Assembly (NCBI GenBank): GCA_903839875.1
Contig: CAIMDZ010000066.1
Span: forward strand, 1-64,000
DNA: 64,000 nucleotides
Origin: an uncultured Bacteroidota bacterium
GTDB taxonomy: Bacteria > Bacteroidota > Bacteroidia > Chitinophagales > Chitinophagaceae
Reading direction: 5' to 3'
Below, piece by piece: positions 45,288 to 53,758 of this stretch; the first letter of the stretch is position 1, and each line of letters begins with the position of its first letter. A program made the position numbers and the translations under genes. A model generated the notes under the pieces. The model worked only from the letters and a program-made list of their open reading frames with translations, was not told where the DNA came from and did no database searches.

Positions 45288-45967
45288 TGCAAATGAACCT
45301 ATTTTCCGAACGGAGAAAATTCTCAGCAGCCGCTTTGCTGCGATGTAAACACACTTGCCCAAACAACTAAGAAGCACAGAAAAACAATCACTTTCCACGG
45401 CAACAAATTTGAGATGGCAATAGTGGCTGATGACGATACCCGTCAGCATGGGCCAACGGCTTGGTTTGCTGCATCACCTGTATACGTCCAAAGAAAATGA
45501 ATGGCCATAAGATTTACGACAACGACGAAACTACGGATCCACCCCGGCCTTTAAAAGATCAGGGTCTGGAAGATTATTTGCTGGAGCAACTAACCAAATC
45601 GTTTGAAAAACTGCCCGATGGCGATTACTACCTTATAATCCGTGACCTCGTTGCAGACAGGAATGGGAGAATTGTTTATTACAAATTTTTTGGGGTCGAA
45701 GGTGAAGAAGCCGGTAGCAGATATGGGGATCGCATTTCAATTTTCGGTTTCAGGGATACGCCCATAGATGTGCCGGTAAGATTCGTTACTGCAATAAAAA
45801 ACAGGGTTGACGGTTTACTAAGGAATACGAGGCTGATGAAACCCGCAAGGATAGACGGCAAAACTGTACTATCCTTTTGCGATTTTAGTCCTGACAATTA
45901 CATGATTGAAGTCAGAAATCACCAGGTGACAATCGTTAACCGCACCGGCGAAGGTAATTCTTGTTGA
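45288..45967 (+). pseudogene. Frameshifted paralogue of the preceding secreted protein
   Basis: Translation in three frames reconstructs a copy of 44378-45280: signal-like LCCDVNTLAQ, then KTITFHGNKFEMA, then VYVQRK, then after a -1 shift MNGHKIYDNDE, and KLPDGDYYLIIRDLVADRNGRIVYYKFF to the end at 45967. One break is at the A-run near 45482-45485, where one extra A would restore the frame; another lies near 45345. The downstream 168-codon frame (from about 45497) is therefore the 3' half of a broken gene. A homopolymer sequencing error cannot be excluded for the first break. Confidence 0.75.
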
Positions 45968-46026
45968 ACGGTTGCCCATGCAATTACTTTATCCGGGAAC
46001 GTTCCCACAAAAAAAATGTCAGGCAA

Positions 46027-46803
46027 CTATTGCCTCTTCAGCAGGTATAAATTGCCCTCCACCAGCGACTGAATCGTATCAATGGTAGTGGGCGTGTATG
46101 CGGAGGCATAACTGTTGATGGGTGTATTCGTTAGGAACATATTTAGCGCAGTCTGATCTACGATGACAATGAAAACAGGGTAGTTGGTAACATCCTGGAA
46201 GGTGAAATTGTTATAATAATTACTTCCGCCGCTGGTGAAATAATAGGTTCCGGTATGATCCTTATTAACAACTATCTTCATGTTTTGCTGGTCAGGCGTA
46301 AGCATGTCCCATATGCTGTTGTTGCTGGTGAGTTCCAGTGCGTCATAAGCGATCCAGGTGCTGCCGGGCTGGTTGTTTTTCAACAGGCATAACCGCGAGG
46401 TAGTCTGCTGACAGGCAAGCATAAAGTCGTCGTCGTTTGCACCGGTGCTATACTTAAATCTTCTGAGCGAAAACGAATCCTGGCCTATGATGTCGGGATT
46501 GTCATCATCTACCCAGTTAGTGACATTATAGTCTTCGCTGTAGGCATCCACGTAATACCAGTTGCCAACGGTGAGTTTGGAAGCAGGAAAAGTGAAAGTG
46601 CCGCGCGCATCGGCCGTGCCATGGATGTAAACGTTGGTGCTGTTCTTAAAGTCACTCAAAGACTTGTAAATATCAATGTTCATTTTTGTTGTGCCGTTTT
46701 GGTTATTAACCGTAAACATGTTTACAACCTGAGCCGGCTTCTTGCACCCGTCGGCAAGCAGTACCAAAAGCACAAACAGAGACCATGAGCATAACTTTTT
46801 CAT
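46027..46803 (-). CDS. Lipoprotein of unknown function
   Basis: 258 residues. The lipobox VLLADGC gives an acylated Cys. The mature chain begins with a carboxypeptidase-regulatory-like beta segment (YIHGTADARGTFTFPASKLTVGNWYYVDAYSEDYNVTNW) and ends with QSLVEGNLYLLKRQ. A Thr/Asn-rich beta protein of the Bacteroidota outer-membrane lipoprotein type. No function can be proposed. Confidence 0.65.
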   Translation of the reverse strand: MKKLCSWSLFVLLVLLADGCKKPAQVVNMFTVNNQNGTTKMNIDIYKSLSDFKNSTNVYIHGTADARGTFTFPASKLTVGNWYYVDAYSEDYNVTNWVDDDNPDIIGQDSFSLRRFKYSTGANDDDFMLACQQTTSRLCLLKNNQPGSTWIAYDALELTSNNSIWDMLTPDQQNMKIVVNKDHTGTYYFTSGGSNYYNNFTFQDVTNYPVFIVIVDQTALNMFLTNTPINSYASAYTPTTIDTIQSLVEGNLYLLKRQ

Positions 46804-46930
46804 AAGAGGACCTTTTTTGCCTGCAAATTAATTAGTTTTTGCTATAATTCGTCAGCTAATCCTTGTTACTGATATTCCCCACAACATTCCACGCATTCAC
46901 CCAACATCCCCAAATTCCTGCAATAATAAT

Positions 46931-46964
46931 TTGTATTTTACGTTTTACAACGTATATTTACGTT
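46931..46964 (+). promoter_or_regulatory. blaI promoter overlapped by a three-half-site operator
   Basis: TTG (46931-46933), 19 nt, TATATTTA (46953-46960) is a good promoter, with the ATG at 46965, so the mRNA should be leaderless. Over it lie TACGTT (46939), AACGTA (46949) and TACGTT (46959): three alternating half-sites exactly 10 bp apart, forming two dyads with 4-bp spacers. Confidence 0.75.
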
Positions 46965-47348
46965 ATGAAACGGAACAATCAACTACCTACACTTACTAAA
47001 GCCGAAGAGGAAGTAATGCATATCATCTGGCAACTGGAGCGTTGCCTGGTACGGGATATAATAGACAAACTTGGTGACCCGGATATGCCGCACAGCACCA
47101 TTTCTTCAGTAGTCAGGATACTGGAAAAGAAAGGGTTTGTTGACCACAAGGCATATGGCAAAACACATGAGTACTTTCCAATAGTACCGAAGGAGGAATA
47201 TGCGCAGCATGGTATAAAAAGCCTGGTGGAAAAGTATTTCAGCGGTTCGCCAAAGAAATTAGTCAGCTACCTGGTGCAGAGAGAAGACATGAACCTGAAG
47301 GAATTAAATGATCTGCTGAAAACAATTGACAATCCGAAGAAGAAGTAA
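46965..47348 (+). CDS. BlaI/MecI/CopY-family repressor
   Basis: 127 residues from the ATG at 46965 (MKRNNQLPTLTKAEEEVM). A winged-helix DNA-binding domain (residues about 10-80, AEEEVMHIIWQLERCLVRDIIDKL...HSTISSVVRILEKKGFVDHKA) precedes a dimerisation region; this is the whole family layout. BlaI repressors are cleaved when their partner M56 membrane peptidase senses a signal; that partner lies 500 bases downstream, frameshifted. The operator overlapping the promoter supports autorepression. Confidence 0.92.
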   Translation: MKRNNQLPTLTKAEEEVMHIIWQLERCLVRDIIDKLGDPDMPHSTISSVVRILEKKGFVDHKAYGKTHEYFPIVPKEEYAQHGIKSLVEKYFSGSPKKLVSYLVQREDMNLKELNDLLKTIDNPKKK

Positions 47349-47373
47349 TACAATATTAGTTCACCCCTAAAGA

Positions 47374-47835
47374 ATGCTTTTTATGAACACACAAAAGCTG
47401 GCCCCAATGGCAAAAAGTAAATTACAGATCATCACCGCGCTGGCGGTGCTGTGCCTGATGGTAATCGCACACAGCAGCAATGCACAAAACCGTGTAAGCG
47501 AAGCGGGTATTGTAGCCCCGTTCGGGATAACCTATAAGAACACTTCTACCGGCATTACCCTGGACGAAATGCTCAAAAATCCCGCAATGTTATGCCGGCA
47601 GGGTTACGAACTGGTTGAGTTCTCCATATCTTTTCTGCCGGAGGGAAAGGACTACAGGGGGCCGTTCACAATCAATGGATCACCCAGACTGCAGGGCCTT
47701 GCGCTTGAAACCCTTCAGACGATGAAAGACAACGGTGATAAGAAAATACGTGTCTTCATAGAGAACATAAAGGTAAAAGGCTCCGACGGTATGATAAGAA
47801 CCATCGCACCAATGATGTTTACAAGCAACAACTGA
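47374..47835 (+). CDS. Secreted protein with GldM C-terminal-like domain
   Basis: 153 residues as read; alternative Met codons lie at 47383 and 47407, and the last (MAKSKLQIITALAVLCLM) gives a textbook signal peptide. The mature region VEFSISFLPEGKDYRGPFTINGSPRLQGLALETLQTM...VFIENIKVKGSDGMIRTIAP has the pattern of the C-terminal periplasmic domain of GldM (a T9SS motor component). This standalone domain sits between the repressor and the sensor peptidase. It may be a periplasmic sensory adaptor; this role is inferred from position. Confidence 0.72.
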   Translation: MLFMNTQKLAPMAKSKLQIITALAVLCLMVIAHSSNAQNRVSEAGIVAPFGITYKNTSTGITLDEMLKNPAMLCRQGYELVEFSISFLPEGKDYRGPFTINGSPRLQGLALETLQTMKDNGDKKIRVFIENIKVKGSDGMIRTIAPMMFTSNN

Positions 47836-47861
47836 TTTCATCACTTTTTAAACCGTGAGTT

Positions 47862-49246
47862 ATGCTCCAATACCTAATCAACACCACCGCTGTCTGGCTC
47901 ATCAGCCTCGTGCTGTTCGATCTGTTCCTGAAAAAGGAAAGCTACCATAGCTACAACAGGTTTTACCTGTTGTTTACCTTTTCGCTGGGTGCGTTGCTGC
48001 CCTTGTGGGAGTTTGTTGCCGGCAAGAGCAGTGTATCGCTTGATACACTGGTTACGTCACGACCGCAGCTGATGCAATGGCTCGTCATCGGTTACCTATG
48101 CGGGGCACTGGTCGCGTTTGGACTACTCATCATCGACATTGCCAAACTGGTAGTATTCTATCATCGTGGCGAAAAGACAAAACAGGATGGCTGGACAATT
48201 GTATCTACCGGAAAAGACCACCCGCCATTTTCCTACCTCGACGTACTCTATATCCCCGGCCGGGACCAGTATTCCGAAACTGAATGGGCACTGGTCCTTG
48301 CACACGAGCAGCGCCACAGCACATTGTTGCACCTTGTAGATATGCTGCTAATGCAGCTGGCACGCATTGCATTGTGGTTCCCCCGCTGGTGTACATTTAC
48401 CAGGCACGCCTGCTGCTGGTGCACGAATACCAGGCCGACAAAGCCGGCGAAAATCAACCTCAGCTCTATGGCAAATTCCTCGTAGAGCAGGCCATGCTCA
48501 GGCCTGCTCCTTACCTCTCTCATTCATTTAATCGTTTACCCATAAAAAACAGAATCGTTATGCTCGCAAAAAATTTGTTACCCCGCACAGGCACTTCCAA
48601 TCTGAAATTGTTACTGATAGTGCCGCTTACATTTGTTTGCATTTTCTTTTTTGCAAATACCGGATACTCGCTGAAACCTGCAGGCGCTGTCTGGAAAAAG
48701 CAGGTGACCAGGATCATTGACTTCCGGCAGCCGGATGATACCGTGATCCATCACCTACGCGATGCCAGCCCTGACACTACGTTGCTGGAAATGTTGATCA
48801 CTTCTGTGCTTGCAGGTAAGCTAACAGCCTATTCAAACTTTGACCACCAGTTCACCACAAAACTCACGCCCAAAGAGTTAACGGAACAAATCATCCCGAG
48901 GCCTGATACCATGATTCTGACAGACCCTGTAACCGGCAAGGAAATAACGAAAGTTGTTAAACATGACTTCGACTATAGCGTAGTACATAAATACCGCGTA
49001 CTTGAAGAATGGACCTACGATCAGCGCACCCGCAAAACGGAGATCGTCATCCTTGGCATAGCGCCCATAAAGGATATATTTGTTGAAAATGTATTCCGGG
49101 GTACCCAAGCTATGTTCTGGTTCCGATACAACGATATACAGGGCATCCTTGCACGCTACGAATTGTTCCATCCCACTAATACTATGAGTGAACTCATCTG
49201 GAAGGACAACTTTGATCCGAATTTATTAAGTGCTACGCATCCTTAA
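47862..49246 (+). pseudogene. M56 (BlaR1-type) peptidase with GldN-like tail, frameshifted
   Basis: The 5' part (47862-48380) gives TM helices, FSYLDVLYIPG, and the zinc motif HEQRH (residues 148-152). The chain then continues in the +1-shifted frame: PPLVYIYQARLLLVHEYQAD (third zinc ligand), then a fourth TM and a C-terminal domain VLEEWTYDQRTRKTEIVILGIAPI...RYNDIQGILARYELFHP...IWKDNF resembling GldN. The shift is at the run of five C (48380-48384); a sixth C would restore one frame of about 460 codons. Either a sequence error or a recent pseudogene. As an intact protein it would sense a signal and cleave the BlaI repressor. Confidence 0.8.
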
Positions 49247-49267
49247 CGCCCGGTTTTTAAAAACCTA

Positions 49268-49297
49268 AGAGCGTCCCGGTTGTCCGGGACGCTCTTT
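49268..49297. terminator. Bidirectional terminator hairpin
   Basis: AGAGCGTCCCGG (49268-49279) pairs perfectly with CCGGGACGCTCT (49284-49295) around TTGT. It lies between the convergent M56 and zinc-ribbon genes. Confidence 0.85.
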
Positions 49298-49327
49298 AAA
49301 TAATATCCCGTAAATACTGTTTTTTAT

Positions 49328-50086
49328 TTACTTCGCGTTGTTCACCTTATCATTCATGTCTGAGTCAACCAATATGCGGCCGCAATGTTCGCATACAATA
49401 ATCTTCTTGTGCTGGCGTATTTCGCTCTGGCGTTGTGGGGGAATAACATTGAAGCAACCACCGCATGAATCGCGCAGGATCGGCACTACAGCCAGCCCGT
49501 TACGGTAACTGACGCGGATGCGGTCGTAAGCGATAAGCAAACGCGGGTCAACTTTTTCTTTTGCTTCTTCCGATTTTTTAGCCAGTATCTTTTCTTCCTT
49601 TTCAGTATCGGCAGTAATTTTTTCCAGCTCCTTGCGTTTTAATTTCAGGGCTTCCTCTACATCCTTTACCTTTTCTTCAGTTTTCAGGCGTGCGTTGGTT
49701 CTGTCCTTCTGCTCGTAAGCAGCATCCTTCACATGCTTCTCGTTCAGCTTCACCTCAAGTTCCTGCATTTCAATTTCTTTATTGATCGCTTCGAACTCAC
49801 GGTTGTTCTTTACATTATCCTGCTGCTTTTCGTATTTTTTAATTAAAGCCTGCGCTTCTTTCCTGGCGTTTGTCTTATTCTCAACGAAGGTATTGATACT
49901 GGTAATTTCCGCATCTATGTTATTGATACGTGTTTGCAGCCCTTCGATCTCGTCTTCCAGGTCTTTTACCTCCATTGGTAATTCGCCCTTCATGGTTTTG
50001 ATCTCATCAATCTTGGAATCAATCTTTTGTAGTGCGAGAACGGCAGTGAGTTTTTCCTCAACCGAAAAGTCTTTTACTGTAGCCAT
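49328..50086 (-). CDS. C4-type zinc-ribbon, coiled-coil protein (CT398-like)
   Basis: 252 residues. Residues about 20-180 are coiled coil. The C-terminal zinc ribbon has four cysteines, CGGC...CEHC (DSCGGCFNVIP ... IIVCEHCGRIL). This is the small zinc ribbon protein family that accompanies Nif3 in Bacteroidota and others. Proposed partners include sigma-54 or secretion components in chlamydiae, but the role here is unknown. It starts one base inside the stop of the Nif3 gene, so they are cotranscribed. Confidence 0.88.
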   Translation of the reverse strand: MATVKDFSVEEKLTAVLALQKIDSKIDEIKTMKGELPMEVKDLEDEIEGLQTRINNIDAEITSINTFVENKTNARKEAQALIKKYEKQQDNVKNNREFEAINKEIEMQELEVKLNEKHVKDAAYEQKDRTNARLKTEEKVKDVEEALKLKRKELEKITADTEKEEKILAKKSEEAKEKVDPRLLIAYDRIRVSYRNGLAVVPILRDSCGGCFNVIPPQRQSEIRQHKKIIVCEHCGRILVDSDMNDKVNNAK

Positions 50087-51186
50087 TAATAATAATATTT
50101 TACCGGATTTGTATTTGAATTTGCTAAAAGGACTGCAAATGTAGGAAATTTTTCGTTAAGTATTCGTTTAAATATTTCCACCGTATATTGCTCGCTTTCG
50201 TAGTGTCCTATATCCGCGATTATGATCTTACCCTCCGCATCAAAGAACTGGTGATATTTAAAATCTCCTGTTATGAATATGTCCGCTTTTGCTTTAATAG
50301 CGTCACTTAATAAGAAACTACCTGCGCCGCCACATATGGCAACTCTTTTTATTGGACTGTTCTTTAATTCGGTATAGCGTATGCAATCTGTCTTCATTTG
50401 TTTTTTCAAAAACGCAAGGAAAGCCGTTTCCTCCATCGCTTCAGGCAGATTGCCCACCATGCCGGCGCCAATATGCTGGTTGGGATTGGTCAGGGGTATT
50501 AATTCATAGGCAACTTCCTCATAAGTGTGATGCTCAAATAAAGCCTTCAATACGCGGCTCTCCGCATGTTTTTCTACAATTACCTCAATTTTCACCTCCT
50601 CCACCAATTCCCTGCTGCCACCCGCCATGCCTATCGTGGGGTTTGTACCCTCCTGCGCCCTGAATGTGCCGGTACCAATGGTATTAAAGCTGCACTCTTT
50701 GTAATTACTTATATGCCCTGCCCCGGCAGCAAAAAGGGCATCCCGAACCCTGTCTGCCACATCAGCTGGTGCATAAGTGTATAGCTTACTCAGGGTATTG
50801 GTTTTGGGCTGTAATATAGTTGTATCCTTCAGTCCCAATTTCCGGGCGATCATAGTGTTTACACCAGACTGCATATTATCCATGTTGGTGTGGGCTGAGT
50901 AAATGCTTATATCGTTTTTTATAGCTTTTTGCACCACGCGCTCCACATAATTGCGCCCGGTAATACTTTTCAAACCGGAGAAAAGCAGGGGATGGTGGGA
51001 TACTATCATATTGCAACCGCGGTTCAGCGCCTCGTCTACTATTGCCTCTGTTACATCCAGCGATATGAGTACACTCTTTACCTCATCAGCGGCATTGCCT
51101 ACCTGCAGGCCGCAATTATCGTAGCTTTCCTGGTAAACCACGGGGGCTTCCTGTTCTATGGCGGTTATTATGTCTTTTACTGTCAT
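50086..51186 (-). CDS. Nif3-like dinuclear metal centre protein
   Basis: 366 residues from the Met at 51186 (MTVKDIITAIEQEAP). A longer frame to 51285 consists of translated 8-bp tandem repeats and is not real protein. The family motifs are clear: NCGLQVG, SHHPLLFSGLK (metal His residues), AHTNMDNMQSG, and near the end ICGGAGS and DIGHYESEQ. A central PII/CutA-like insertion domain (YAPADVADRVRDALFAAGAG...) gives the long two-domain form. A cytosolic, probably hexameric metalloprotein of uncertain hydrolase activity; it was once called GTP cyclohydrolase type 2. Confidence 0.9.
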   Translation of the reverse strand: MTVKDIITAIEQEAPVVYQESYDNCGLQVGNAADEVKSVLISLDVTEAIVDEALNRGCNMIVSHHPLLFSGLKSITGRNYVERVVQKAIKNDISIYSAHTNMDNMQSGVNTMIARKLGLKDTTILQPKTNTLSKLYTYAPADVADRVRDALFAAGAGHISNYKECSFNTIGTGTFRAQEGTNPTIGMAGGSRELVEEVKIEVIVEKHAESRVLKALFEHHTYEEVAYELIPLTNPNQHIGAGMVGNLPEAMEETAFLAFLKKQMKTDCIRYTELKNSPIKRVAICGGAGSFLLSDAIKAKADIFITGDFKYHQFFDAEGKIIIADIGHYESEQYTVEIFKRILNEKFPTFAVLLANSNTNPVKYYY

Positions 51187-51193
51187 TGGTTGG

Positions 51194-51271
51194 TAGTTGA
51201 TTGGTTGATTGGTTGACAGGTTGATAAGTTGATAGGTTGATAGGTTGACAGGTTGATAGGTTGATAAGTTG
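51194..51271. repeat. Tandem 8-bp repeat just upstream of the Nif3 gene
   Basis: About 9.75 copies of an 8-bp unit of consensus (A/T)(A/G)GTTGA(T/C) between the promoter side and the start codon of the Nif3 gene (start at 51186, minus strand). Copy-number change could alter leader length or promoter spacing. It reads through as an in-frame peptide, which explains the long apparent ORF. Confidence 0.9.
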
Positions 51272-51523
51272 CCGTTCGACGGCACTCACGGAGACAAGTT
51301 TCCGGTAAATTTATGGTAAAAGGTAAAAAGTATTGCATAAAGTGAGCAGTTTTTACCTTTTTGGTTTTAACAGTTTGATAATCAATTTTATGACTGAATT
51401 TAAAATGTAAAAAGGTAATAATTTACTTCCAAAAAAGGTAAAAAAAAGGTAAAATATGGTAAATAATTAATGTGTTGCACTCCGACGAATCGGGAAACTG
51501 CGGTTTGCGCTTCAGTAATAACG

Positions 51524-51817
51524 ATGGCACCTTTATTAGCTGACAAGGACGGAGTAAATATTATTATTCAGAGCATAGAACATCTGCCACCGCATATACA
51601 TGCCCGCTATGGTGACGATGAAGCATTGGTAGCTATCAGAACCGGCAAAGTTTTTAAAGGATACATACCGGCAAAGAAGCTGAAAATAGTGCAGCAGTGG
51701 CTTGCAGAAGGAACTACCAGGGCAATAGCAGAAGAGAACTTCTACGAGTTGAATCCAGGGCTAAGACCAGTGAAAACAACTGAGACAAAAAAGGAGAAAA
51801 GAAAAGGAGACAAATAA
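51524..51817 (+). CDS. DUF4160 protein
   Basis: 97 residues from the Met at 51524 (MAPLLADKDGVNIIIQS). It contains the DUF4160 core: EHLPPHIHARYGDDEALVAIRTGKVFKGYIPAKKLKIVQQWL. The family pairs with DUF2442 proteins, as here, where the partner gene starts 1 nt after the stop. Such pairs have been suspected of toxin-antitoxin-like behaviour but no activity is established to my knowledge. Cytosolic. Confidence 0.85.
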   Translation: MAPLLADKDGVNIIIQSIEHLPPHIHARYGDDEALVAIRTGKVFKGYIPAKKLKIVQQWLAEGTTRAIAEENFYELNPGLRPVKTTETKKEKRKGDK

Positions 51818-51818
51818 A

Positions 51819-52352
51819 ATGAAGGAGAAAATTCAGAAGCGATTACCGAAAATTCTAAAGATCAATCGTATAGACAAGAAGCAGTTGCGGATATCGGTGT
51901 TATTCAGTAACGGCGAGGACAGGGTACTTGATTTTGACCGGATATTTAAGGATGAATGGAAGGTGACAAAGGATAATGCGGAGTATGTATTGCTCAATCC
52001 ATCTGAGTTTGCCAGGGTAACCGTAGCCAACCACACATTGTCGTGGAGCAATGTAGCTATGCATATTACCGGCCCTGACGGTAAGAAAATGAAAGTGCCT
52101 TACGAAGTGGGCGCCGATACTTTGTATGATCTGAGTGAAGTGGATGAACAATTATTTATCCCGCTTGGCCTGATGCTGAAAAATGCGAGGGTATCTGCGC
52201 ATCTATCGCAGCAGGCCGTTGCCGAACTTTCAGGAACTTCAAGGACTTACATCACCAGGCTTGAAAACGGCAAGCAGGATATAGAAATGATGACGCTGAA
52301 GAAGATTGTGGAGGCGGGCTTGTGGAAGCGGCTGGTGGTGGGGATTGAGTGA
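51819..52352 (+). CDS. DUF2442 plus XRE-type HTH protein
   Basis: 177 residues. Residues about 15-95 match DUF2442 (LFSNGEDRVLDFDRIFKDEW...YEVGADTLYDLS). Residues about 115-170 are an XRE/Cro helix-turn-helix (RVSAHLSQQAVAELSGTSRTYITRLENGKQDIEMMTL). The fusion of a DUF2442 domain to an HTH means this protein can both bind the DUF4160 partner and regulate the operon, as antitoxins do. That interpretation is inference. Confidence 0.87.
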   Translation: MKEKIQKRLPKILKINRIDKKQLRISVLFSNGEDRVLDFDRIFKDEWKVTKDNAEYVLLNPSEFARVTVANHTLSWSNVAMHITGPDGKKMKVPYEVGADTLYDLSEVDEQLFIPLGLMLKNARVSAHLSQQAVAELSGTSRTYITRLENGKQDIEMMTLKKIVEAGLWKRLVVGIE

Positions 52353-52737
52353 AGGCTATGGTTGTTATTTCAGCTTCAGTTCTCCTGATGCCGCTGGGGC
52401 CTCGCTGAACTTAGGGTGTTGCTTTGACCCGCTGCGGATGAATGGGTAAAATGTTTTCGGCGAAGTCAAAAACCATTGGGCTGCTGTTCGTTGAATGCCA
52501 TCGCAGATGGAGTTTTATCTGTAGTTCCGGATGCGCTTCGCTAACATGTTTTCGGCGAAGTCAAAAACCATTGGGCTGCTGTTCGTTGAATGCCATCGCA
52601 GATGGAGTTTTATCTGTAGTTCCGGATGCGCTTCGCTAACATCAGGGAACAACGGTTCAGTTCCCTGGTGCCGCCGAATCTTCCACCTCCGCGCAGGCTA
52701 TGCTTTGCACATACCTACCACGGACAGAATATTTATG
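52353..52737. repeat. Perfect 95-bp tandem duplication in an intergenic region
   Basis: The 95 bases at 52451-52545 are repeated exactly at 52546-52640 (beginning ATGTTTTCGGCGAAGTC, ending CTAAC). Two small ORF calls run through both copies and merely translate the repeat. The rest of 52353-52737 holds no gene. An identical direct repeat suggests very recent slippage or recombination, or an assembly artefact. Confidence 0.92.
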
Positions 52738-52745
52738 TATATTTG
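52738..52745 (+). promoter_or_regulatory. -7 box of the 52762 gene
   Basis: TATATTTG, an exact TAnnTTTG, lies 16 nt before the ATG. No TTG at -33. Confidence 0.5.
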
Positions 52746-52761
52746 AAAATAAATTTTTTGT

Positions 52762-53682
52762 ATGAGGTTTTCTTATAGGTATGCTATTGCCGCACTGTTT
52801 GTAATGACAATTTTTGCAAGCTGCAATTTATCGAAATTCCCCATTGATGACCCTGCTATCGTCAAAATAGATGAACATATGATAGGGAAGTGGCGGGAAG
52901 ACCGGGATAGCACTATATTTACAATTACCCGTCAGGACAACTTGCATTATTTCATTAATTACAGGAACAGGAAAAAAAAGATGTCTGAAATACTACCTGC
53001 CTTCCTGTCGGAGGTGGATAACAATTGGTTTCTGAATATTCAATACAAAGAAAAAGAGGTCAAAGGATATTTGTTTCTGAAAATAATAAATGTAAATGCG
53101 GCTTATGATCTTTTAACCATCGCAATGGTAAAAGATACCATGCTTCAACATCTGAAAAGTGCATCTGAAGTGCGCGAATATGTAAAGACGAATCTGAACA
53201 AACCATCGTTTTATGGAGATACGATAAAGCTGCGTAAGCTGATACAAAGCAATTTATCAATTTACCCAATAAATGATCCGGCAAAAATTAAGGTAGATGC
53301 CCGCCTGGCCGGCAAATGGAAAGTTAAAGAAAAAGAGGGCAGTAACGCAATATATACTTTCGCAATAAAAGATAATTATCATTATTCAGTTTCTATAGGT
53401 AACGACAAAAAGAAAAATGCGGAAAAGCATACAGCCTTTTTATCAGAAGTGAATTATTCCTGGTTCATGAATTTTTATAGTGAAACATATGATGATGAAG
53501 GCTATAAATTCTATAGATTTGTCGGGGCCGACCCATCGTACAACAAGGTTACGATGGTTACTGTTAAAGACACCTCTTTCAAGTATTTGAACAGTGTAAA
53601 TGACGTTCGGAGCCTCGTCATAAAATATTTAAATGATCCTGAATTTTATGGTGACACTCTATTGATGAACAGAGCTAAGTGA
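52762..53682 (+). CDS. Lipoprotein with two tandem copies of an unknown domain
   Basis: 306 residues. The lipobox IFASC is acylated. The body is an internal duplication: residues about 25-165 and 170-306 share the order DPA-x-(V/I)-K-(I/V)-D...GKW..., YH-x-x-x-x-(I/S), PAFLSEV/TAFLSEV-x-x-(N/S)-W-F-(L/M)-N, NAAYD/DPSYN, MVKDT/TVKDT and FYGDT. Each domain seems to be a small beta fold. No known family. Probably an outer-membrane or periplasmic lipoprotein. Confidence 0.75.
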   Translation: MRFSYRYAIAALFVMTIFASCNLSKFPIDDPAIVKIDEHMIGKWREDRDSTIFTITRQDNLHYFINYRNRKKKMSEILPAFLSEVDNNWFLNIQYKEKEVKGYLFLKIINVNAAYDLLTIAMVKDTMLQHLKSASEVREYVKTNLNKPSFYGDTIKLRKLIQSNLSIYPINDPAKIKVDARLAGKWKVKEKEGSNAIYTFAIKDNYHYSVSIGNDKKKNAEKHTAFLSEVNYSWFMNFYSETYDDEGYKFYRFVGADPSYNKVTMVTVKDTSFKYLNSVNDVRSLVIKYLNDPEFYGDTLLMNRAK

Positions 53683-53758
53683 GACTTCGACCAGTGGTTT
53701 TTTTGTTGGTTTTTTTCAATCCTGGGAATAGTGTTATTTTTGTATAAACACCTGTAGT

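Noticed and set aside
50086-51285. Long N-terminus for the Nif3 protein
   Set aside because: The extra 33 residues are a translation of the 8-bp repeat array; the family starts at MTVKDI.
52442-52746. Small ORFs with repeated peptide in the 52.4-52.7 kb region
   Set aside because: They only translate the 95-bp tandem duplication; no promoter, no homologue recognised.
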